Shown here: positions 56,429 to 64,000 of the stretch, piece after piece | Position numbering within the stretch: position 1 is the stretch's first letter | How the letters are laid out: each line of letters opens with the position of its first letter | Source: Cycas panzhihuaensis | Lineage: Eukaryota > Cycadophyta | Assembly: GCA_023213395.1 (NCBI GenBank) | Contig: CM041465.1 | Location: 118,737,741-118,801,740, forward strand | Direction of reading: 5' to 3' | Length of the DNA: 64,000 bases | Program-made: the position numbers and the translations under genes | Notes under the pieces: model-generated | Seen by the model: the letters and a program-made list of their open reading frames with translations, nothing else | What the model was told of the DNA's origin: nothing | Databases searched by the model: none

Positions 56429-57172
56429 TCATACTTTTAAACTTGAATTAATACTCAAAGTAGGATCATCATTTAAATTTGAATCAATACTTAAAGTAGG
56501 AATATCATGAATATAAGACTCATCCTTTATAGGATCATCAGATTCATATTCAATTTCTCTTGAAATCATGGTGTCATCTATATAAACTTTTATCAACTCA
56601 TGACTTTCAATGTTTTCATCAGTAGTTATAGTCTCATCAATGTATTTAACCATTATTTCTTTGCATTCAATAGAAATTTTATTAGTACTCATACATTCTT
56701 CATCTTAACATATTATTTCATCAGTCTTGTTGATATTTTCTTCATTTATTGTACCTATACCATAACCATAACTAACCTTAATTATCTTTCCAATCATTTG
56801 TTGTATCTCTTCAAGAGTTTGTTCAAATACTTCCCTTAGAAAATCCCAAGCTTCTTTAGTAGTACTTGCATGTAGAATCTTAGAAATGAAAGAATGGTAT
56901 TCGGAAGGAAGATCAACCTCGTTGAATGCAACACAAATCATAATGAATGTCTTTCTATATTTCTTCTCAATCATTTTCTTTTCTTCTTCATCCTTAGGGA
57001 TATCATATCCATCAGTAACAATCTTCCACAAACCTCTAGCTATAAAAAGGCATCTTATTTTAATCGTCCAAAAAAATAGTTTTCTCCATTACACTTAGGT
57101 ATTAGAAGAAACAAATCCTTTAAGTAGTATTCATTTATTTCAAGAACATATATAACCATATCATTTTCCTCC
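56429..57172 (-). pseudogene. gag: Copia-2: gag
   Basis: Minus strand. Opens near 57172, with KCNGENYFFW after a slip in a T run. Then ARGLWKIVTDGYDIP, KALxxI-type sequence (TFIMICVAFNEVDLP) and ILHASTTKEAWDFLREVFE, the DUF4219/UBN2-type copia gag pattern. The C-terminal part (MSTNKISIECKEIM…) is acidic and repetitive. No protease or RT follows before the Copia-3 boundary. Confidence 0.82.
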
Positions 57173-57920
57173 ATGATTGTAAATGCTATTTCCTAACACC
57201 ACGTCCCCCCTTTTTAATCAACAAACTCACTTATCATTGGTAAGTTACCTATTGATCACTCTTAATAAATTTCTCATGTCTCATGTCTCTCGCATCATTG
57301 AATTTATCATCACATCATTTCCTTATCTATTTTTCATATCACCAAACAATCACATAGAATCTAAACACTCACTTTACAAAATCAATGCCTCATAAATCTC
57401 ACAATGATCATACATGGCATATGTTGCTATTAAGACATATACTTCACTTGATTGCCCAAAACACAACTCATGCCATTATACTACTTAATAATTTTGCTTC
57501 CCTACAACTCATATATCTTCAACAAAAGGAACTCATCCATCTTTGCTCATTCAATCAATTAGAACATATCATCAAACATGCCTAAAAATATGCTAGTAAT
57601 CTCACATGTAACAAGCACCTCATTATCTTAATTCACCATTTTCCTTGCCCTCAAGTTTACCTTATCAAGCCCATAAAGCCCCTTTATTAGGGTGAAAGTG
57701 GAGAATTAATGGTAGTATCGACAATGCTTGATATCAAAGTTATTTGACCACCAAAATGAATAGTATGTCTCTTTAACATGAAGGTTTACTAAGCTTTGAG
57801 GTATTCCATAATTGATTAAATTCAACATAAGGTTTGTGACTAGATACATGGTATTTCTTTACAAATAGGAATTAGCGTTTCATCAACCTCACTCAACCAG
57901 GCTTCAACTCGCTTAACCTT
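57173..57920 (-). other. Copia-2 leader
   Basis: Untranslated leader between PBS and gag on the minus strand. Short plus-strand frames here are not supported by anything. Confidence 0.5.
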
Positions 57921-57939
57921 CAACCCCGTTGTAATACCA
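57921..57939 (-). promoter_or_regulatory. Copia-2 primer-binding site (atypical)
   Basis: Directly after the LTR the minus strand reads TGGTATTACAACGGGGTTG. Only the first six bases match the initiator-Met PBS, so either it is mutated or another tRNA is used. Confidence 0.45.
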
Positions 57940-58175
57940 TGTTGGAAAATAGAACCTGCAATAAGATATTTATAAATATAACTAAACATAATAAAAGCAC
58001 CTCTATAGGATTGAATAATACCCTTAAGGTACCTCCATTATATTAACAAAACATCATTACAACATAATACAATATGATACACTATGTTGTGTATTTATAA
58101 TACATGTCAATATAGAGAGAGTGGAACCCACTTACATGTGGGATAAAACAAATGTGCATTATCAATATTCCAACA
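57940..58175 (-). repeat. Copia-2 5' LTR
   Basis: 236 bp, the same length as the 3' LTR, with TGTTGGAA…TTCCAACA ends, followed by the TTTAT duplication. Confidence 0.85.
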
Positions 58176-58180
58176 TTTAT

Positions 58181-61115
58181 TAGATTTACTAAGAAAACTT
58201 TATGGTTGAATTCTAGAAAGAGAAGTTAGTTATAAAATTAATATTTAACAAATTTAGACCAATTATCTTTGACATACTCATCATAAGATAGGTCTTTATA
58301 GTTTAACAAACTTAACATTTAGTCAAATCTAGATCATTTACTTCTTTTATAGCTCAATTGAATCCTACCAATTGTTTATAGCATGCATATTTTAGCTATA
58401 AAAGCTATGGAAACTATGTTTTCAAATCAACTTGATATGGTTCATGGTCTTCCCTTTTTATTTACCATCTATGGTATTTGTGAAGCATGTATTTCAAGTA
58501 AATAGAACATAGACCCTTTTCCTTATCATATTACATTTCAAGCAAAATCACCACTTAAACTTATTCATTCTAGCATTTGTGGTATTTTTCAAATACCTTC
58601 ATATTTTGCTAGAAAATATTTTGTAACTTTTATTGATAATTTCTCTAGAAAATACTAGGTATATATGCTAAAAAGTTAGAGTGAAATTTTTAATATCTTT
58701 ATTAAATTTAAACCTTAGTTAAAAACTAATCTGACCTTAAAATTAAAATTTTTAAATTTGATAATATTAAAGAATATTTAAATAATGAATTTATACTCTA
58801 TTATTAAAAAAATGAAATCTGATTATAATATTTAGTTAGTTATACTCTCTAGCAAAATGATGTTGTAAAATGTAAAAATTATACATTAATTAAAATGACT
58901 AGATGGATGCTACATATAGAAAATTTAGATATAAAATTATGGGCTGAAGTTATAACTTGCTCTAATTATATTTTGAATAAGTTACCAACTAAAGTTTTAA
59001 ATAACATTACAAAAGAATAAAAATGGTATAATCATAAATCTTTAGTCAAACACCTAAGAGTCTTTAGTAGCATTACTTGAATATATATTCCTAAAGAAAA
59101 ATAATAAAAACTTAATTTAAAAAGCTTAAAGTTTATCTTCATTGGTTACAACAAAGAAAGTAAAGCTTAGTATTTATTAGATCTAGTCATGCATGCTCTT
59201 TTAATTAGGTATGATGTTAAATTTGATGAAGAAGGATATTCTTCAAACTCTAATTCTAATAAGATTTCTCTTCTTATTGAGGACATTTTAACTAATAACA
59301 TTCCATCTAGTTCATCAAAAAAGTAAGTTGATAATGAAGTTTTTAAAAGTTTAGCAACACAAGTCTAAAATTAGACTTTAACTAACACAGATAAATCTGA
59401 ATTACTATTTTTTTTCTATTAAACCTCAAAGAAATAAATAACCTAAGTGGGTTTAGAAAACCCTTTCAACTACTAGTATAAATGTTGCTAATCCATTAGA
59501 TATCAGAAAACTAGATCTAAAAAACTATAAGCTAACTTTGCTTTAATGGCTAAAGTAATATTTAATAATGATCCTAACACTTTTTATAAAGCTAATAACA
59601 ATCCTATATGGCAATAAGTAATGCGACCCAAATATGAGGCTGTTATTAAAAACTCTATATAGGACTTAGTTCTCTTATCTTTAGGAAAGAATTTGATAGA
59701 CTGTAAATATGTTTATCATACAAAGCATAACTTTGAAGGTGGTATTGAAAAACATAAATCTTGCCTGGTCATAAAAGGTTTGTCACAAATAGATGCCATT
59801 GATTATACTAAAACTTATACTCAAATTATAAAAATAAATACCATTAAAACTATTATTACCCTTACAACCAAGTTTAACTAGCAAATCCATCATATGGATG
59901 TAAAAGTGTCTTTCTTAATGGTGATCTTGATAAAAAAATATATATGTCCTAATTCCCTAGTTTTGTAACTAATTCTAAACTTGTTTATAAACTTAGAAAG
60001 TCCTTATATGGACTTAAACAAGCCTCTTAACCTTGGTATACCAAAATAAATAATTATCTTAATCAAAATAATTATATTAAATGTATTAGTGATCTTAACT
60101 TTTACTAGAGACAAGAAAATGATAATATTACTATTCTAATTTTATATGTTGATGATATTATCATCACTAGATCATTACTTTTTGCCATTTTTTAGTTGAA
60201 ATCTACTCTTATGGAATAACTTAAGATGACTAACTTAAATCTTCTTTATTATTTTTTAGGCTTATAAATCTGTCAATTTAATTTATTAATTTTTATATCT
60301 TAATCCAAATATATACTTAATTTAATAAAAAGATTTGATATAAAAAATTATAAACTAGCTCTTACTCCATTATAATTAGGTTTCAAACTATCAACTACTT
60401 GTGAAACACTTATTTATGATCTAACTTTGTATCATCAACTAACTAGTAGTCATATTTATTTAACCCATACCTATCTAGATATTTTCTATATTATTGCTTT
60501 ATGTTCTAGGTATATATAACATCCACATGAATCACACTAGAAAGTAGGAAAATGTATCTTGTGATATCTTCAAGGTACCATTCACTATGGTTTAACTTAT
60601 AAATATTGCAACTCTAATCTTAAGTTAATAGTTTATACTAACTTTGATTGGGCGAGTGACTCTGATGATTGAAAATCAATAGTTAGATATATTTTCTTTA
60701 TTAATTCTTCACCAATTTCTTGGGTAAGTAAAAAAATGTAATATCTTACTTTATCTATAACTAAAGTAGAATATCATATACTAGTAGAAGCTAGTACAAA
60801 ATCTTTATAGATAAAATCACTCTTAAATAAACTTGATTTATTTCCCACATCTTCCATTCAAATAAAAGAAGATAATCAAGGAGCTATTATAATTGCAATT
60901 AATCTTGTAGCTCATTCTAGAACCAAATATATTAAATTATATCCACATTTTATTCGTAATCTTATTAATAATAAGACTATTAATCTTTCTTATTATCCCA
61001 TAGATTTATAGGTTGTAGATATATTGATAAAGCTTATAACTAAAGCTAAGTTTATTAAGTTAAATGAGTTATTAAAGGTTGATGAAGTTTTTATTAAAAG
61101 GGGATTGATGTATTG
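58181..61115 (+). pseudogene. Copia-1: integrase, reverse transcriptase and RNase H
   Basis: Resumes Copia-1 pol. The pre-integrase/integrase part (58430-58730) reads MVHGLPFYLPSMVF and a decayed catalytic segment (KYFVTFIDNFSRKY-like near 58612). RT at about 59620-60330: NLIDCKYVYHTKHN, HKSCLVIKGLSQIDAIDYTK, MDVKVSFLNGDLDKKIYM, KLRKSLYGLKQAS, ILILYVDDIIIT (intact YVDD). RNase H at about 60560-61020: GTIHYGLTY, WASDSDD, SWVSKKM, KEDNQGAI, HSRTKYI. In-frame stops throughout. Stop at 61115, then polypurine tract. Confidence 0.88.
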
Positions 61116-61161
61116 AAGCATTTATCATTCTTCTTCTCTTTCTCTTTGTATTAAAGATAAC

Positions 61162-61173
61162 ATTAAAAGGGGA
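61162..61173 (+). promoter_or_regulatory. Copia-1 polypurine tract
   Basis: ATTAAAAGGGGA directly before the 3' LTR. Confidence 0.75.
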
Positions 61174-61533
61174 TGTTAGAATTAATGTTATCACATTAAT
61201 ACAGTATAACATTATCTTGTAATGAGAGTTAGTTTATTTAATTTATTATTATATTAAAAGTCCATTGTATGGACCGTTATCTATTACACCATTCTTGTGT
61301 TGCCACTCTTATTAGAAATAAGAGAAGTGCATTATAAAAAGATCTAAAATAGAGAGAGAGAGGGAATGATGATTTTATAGATCCTATTATATTATGCATT
61401 TTGATATTAATATATTACTATTTATACAATGGTTTTTCTTCTCTAAAAGGGATTTTCCACCTATCCATATGTTGTGTTACCTAATTAATTAATTTATACA
61501 TTCAATATTCTTATTTAATCTCCCTCTCTAATA
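61174..61533 (+). repeat. Copia-1 3' LTR
   Basis: 360 bp, TGTTAGAATTAATG…CTCTCTAATA, followed by the ATAAC target-site duplication. About 70 bp longer than the 5' LTR because of an AT-rich block near 61390-61460. Confidence 0.85.
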
Positions 61534-61538
61534 ATAAC

Positions 61539-63540
61539 AAAGTGTTATCTAACTAAAGATTATTATTTATTATTAAGTCACTTTAAGCCTATGTTATAAT
61601 TTAAAATTTTATTTATTTAATTAATTTATTTACTTTGTGATATATTGCTGATACTTGAAGTTAGTTATTAAGAGCTTTATAATCTATTAAGTGAAGAAAG
61701 ACTACTAAAATTTTACAAAAGTTAATTTTTATGATTTAATAAGATTTTCCATTTGTAAAAATAGCAAATCCATTTACCCCATTATATTTTGTTTTATAAA
61801 TATGCCTAAGGGACCCAAATAAATTATGTTGGTCATTTGACTTTACTTTAGCCTATCCAACTCTATTTGAGTCCATTTGATTATATTTTCACTCTATTTT
61901 ACTCTGTTTAAGACCATTTCTCATATAATTAGTCTTTGTTGATCCTATCTACATGATTTCCATATATACCATCATATAACCATGCACCATCTTAGTAGGC
62001 TTGTGTTAGTTAACCTCTTGTGAGTGTGTAGACCCTCCATTAAGATGTCTTTTATTAAATTGTATTATATGCTATATGCCCTATTCCATCCACTCAAAAA
62101 ATGAAACCTCTTATAATGCTCCACCCATAAGGTACCTACTCTTTATAATGTTTCATGGCCTCCCATGATTAAAGACCTCTATAAATGTGAAGAATTTTTG
62201 AGCTGACATCCATTCCACTTAATACACTTATATAAATGTCTACTATAAGCATGACATCTTTGTGATCTAAATACCATTAGGTAGTATGAATACATTTGTT
62301 GAATCCACTACTCTACGCCCTATGCTACATATTCCATTGATGAAATAATGCTCTCTATGAGCTATTAAACTATGTGATGAATCATGAAGTGATTGAGTTT
62401 TTTGCATGAATCTCTATATATGAAGTGAAGATTCCCACCCTTGTGAAGTTAGTCTAAATCAAACTCATAAGATTCAAAGTTATTTGATTGTTTTTTTATA
62501 AAAGAATTCAACACATAACTTATCATAGGTTTTAGGTTAGCATCTGAGCATCTTCTTAGATTTTAACATTATTACCTTTATTTTAACAAAGATTTTATAT
62601 TATTAAGCTATATTAGAATGCAACTTAAAGTCTATAGATCTCCCTTTAGTTTAGATCCTAATCATATGTAATTCAATATGACTAGAAACTAATCATCAAA
62701 GGGGTTAAAGCCCTATATCACCTTTTATTTTCTAATTTTAAGGTACTTGTACTCTTTTCTTCATAACTTTATACCTAGGAGTCTAATTTGAAAACCATCT
62801 AAAACAATAGAATTACTGTTCAAAGATGGTCATTTTGATATATAATTTAAAGCATTTTAGAGCTATTTTCATTGTGAAATTTTTAATTAATGTTGAAACT
62901 TTATTTTGGAGCCCTACATGGTAGCTAACAAAGAAATAATTTCATGAATATTTGATGATCATCTTGATGTATGCTTGAGAAACATTTCATGAATATTAAA
63001 ACATAAATTTGGCCCTTAAGAAAAGTTTATTTCAAACCCTAGTTATGGCCTAATTAAGCTTATTAATAAAGGTTTTAAAAGATATAGAATATGGTCCTAA
63101 TTGAAGGGATAGGTGATGAATATCCTAATTTAAAGGGACATATATATGCTTGATTATGCTTTTTCTTAGTACTTCTAGTTGTTTTTGTGATTGATTTGCA
63201 TTTAAAGTGTTGTTTTATAAATCTTAGTTACTTATCTATATTTAAAATAGATTCCTTATTGCCATCATTCTTTATTTTAAATCTATTAGTGATACCTAAG
63301 TTTTATGGAAGAAATTATTTAATGTGGTCAAGAAGAATTAAACCTATTATATAAGATAGATAATTCTAGAAGATTATGTTTAAATATTATACAATTCCTA
63401 CTCCTATTTCTCTTATAATTTAGTTAATTTCTAATAAAAATAAAATTAAAGATAAACTTGAGAGGAAAGATAGTGAAACACCTTTTTTTTAATTTTTATA
63501 CTATTAATAATGTAAAATTTCCTCATATTTATAATTGTTG
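61539..63540. other. AT-rich flank, no gene seen
   Basis: AT-rich DNA beyond Copia-1 with stops in all frames. No repeat end, PBS or protein motif found. If the PBS-like word near 31441 is real, this may be the body of an older element into which Copia-1 inserted. Confidence 0.45.
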
Positions 63541-64000
63541 GGAATAATCCCAATGTTATTTAGAGACCTGTGCATTTAGGGCCCCTCAAAACCACCTTTG
63601 AGGGCCCCTAGGGCACCTTGAGCCTCCCAATAGCTGCAAGGAGCTGACACCACTATCTTAAGGTACGTGCTTTCATTTGTTTGTTTTAATTTTTTAATAT
63701 ATTTTAAATTTGCATTGGCTAACATGCAGGTAGGGTGATGGCGCTTGACGCCTCTCCAAAATTCACTATTTAAGGGATGGGAATATCTCCCTGGTGTTTT
63801 TTTAACACTGCCATCTAAAGGAAATCACCTATTAACTCGAAATGCAATCTCTCTAAAGTCCAGTTTTGCTCCTCCAGCTCCATCATTTAGTATTACAACA
63901 AAGTTGCAAACCAGCTTACCAGGTTCTTGGAGAGTTCTTTTTTAAATATAAATATATATTTCATGTATTTGATGCATTTTTATGGATATACTTAGTAATC
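63541..64000. other. Slightly GC-richer stretch, unidentified
   Basis: Begins with the palindrome TTGGGAATAATCCCAA (about 63547-63562), then a G/C-rich part (GGGCCCCT and GAGGGCCCCTAGGG near 63575-63620). A plus-strand open frame at 63745-63945 (66 residues, MTPLQNSLFKGW…) follows. I do not recognise the frame. Its Ser/Pro/Leu content gives no domain. It may be an edge of another transposon that runs out of the window. Confidence 0.3.

Larger units (their letters stand above)
37288..58175 (-). mobile_element. Copia-2: gag-only LTR retrotransposon, itself split by insertions
   Basis: 236-bp LTRs at 37288-37523 and 57940-58175 with inverted ends TGTTGGAA…TTCCAACA. Target-site duplication TTTAT (37283-37287 and 58176-58180) inside the Copia-1 protease. 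Minus orientation: PBS side at 57939, polypurine tract (minus CACTAAGGGGAAG) at about 37524-37537. Its own DNA is only about 2.4 kb, with gag but no protease, RT or integrase. The rest of the interval is Copia-3 and gypsy C. Confidence 0.85.
31490..61533 (+). mobile_element. Copia-1: Ty1/copia retrotransposon hosting the nest
   Basis: LTRs at 31490-31782 and 61174-61533, target-site duplication ATAAC (31485-31489 and 61534-61538), PBS after the 5' LTR and polypurine tract before the 3' LTR. Gag and protease lie at 36054-37287, and integrase, RT and RNase H at 58181-61115. The two halves are separated by the Copia-2 insertion, and the L1 sits in the leader. All genes have multiple stops. Confidence 0.88.

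Noticed and set aside
57183-57585. Plus-strand frames beside Copia-2 gag
   Set aside because: They lie in the untranslated leader on the opposite strand, with no domain.
63745-63945. A possible small host gene
   Set aside because: A short frame without motif, splice support or homologue I recognise. Kept only as an unidentified stretch.

Overview
The window looks like intergenic DNA from a land plant with a large, transposon-rich genome. The evidence is Tat/Ogre-like Ty3/gypsy elements, plant copia elements, a plant-type L1 LINE, and primer-binding sites resembling plant initiator-Met and Asp tRNA ends. I see no intact host gene, tRNA or rRNA. Almost every coding stretch is a decayed retrotransposon gene, with stops mostly at former CAA/CAG/CGA/TGG codons. 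The species cannot be told from this sequence.

Positions 1-30039 are one + strand array of a single Tat-like Ty3/gypsy family with LTRs of about 2.55-2.75 kb. The order is: internal part of copy A (1-4893), LTR (4894-7442), nearly complete internal part of copy B (7443-22306), LTR (22307-26677), a short remnant D (26678-27288), LTR (27289-30039). The first LTR serves both A and B. Copy B gives the layout: gag, protease, RT with a native RNase H, integrase, then an unusual 3' third. That third holds an antisense, apparently spliced gene with a plant-mobile-domain-like exon and a coiled-coil exon, followed by a separate sense ORF for a second RNase H of the archaeal/plant (RVT_3) type next to the polypurine tract. 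Two younger insertions sit in copy B. One is a 3.5-kb gag-protease-only LTR element (13121-16598, TSD CAATA) with a heat-shock-element-like array in its leader. The other is a one-LTR gag-fragment element (22557-24195, TSD TCGGG).

Positions 31490-61533 are a nest four levels deep, readable from target-site duplications. Copia-1 (+ strand, TSD ATAAC) contains a 5'-truncated L1 (33188-35575, 14-bp TSD) and Copia-2 (- strand, 37288-58175, TSD TTTAT). Copia-2 contains Copia-3 (- strand, about 37984-56414). Copia-3 contains gypsy copy C (42170-55950, TSD ATGAG/GTGAG), the same family as A, B and D. Copia-2 and Copia-3 keep gag but show no pol. Copy C has lost RT to integrase but keeps the antisense gene and the second RNase H.

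Positions 30040-31484 and 61539-64000 are AT-rich flanks with no gene I can support. The most interesting part is the 3' module of the gypsy family: an antisense spliced gene plus a displaced stand-alone RNase H, present in three copies and kept even where RT and integrase are gone.
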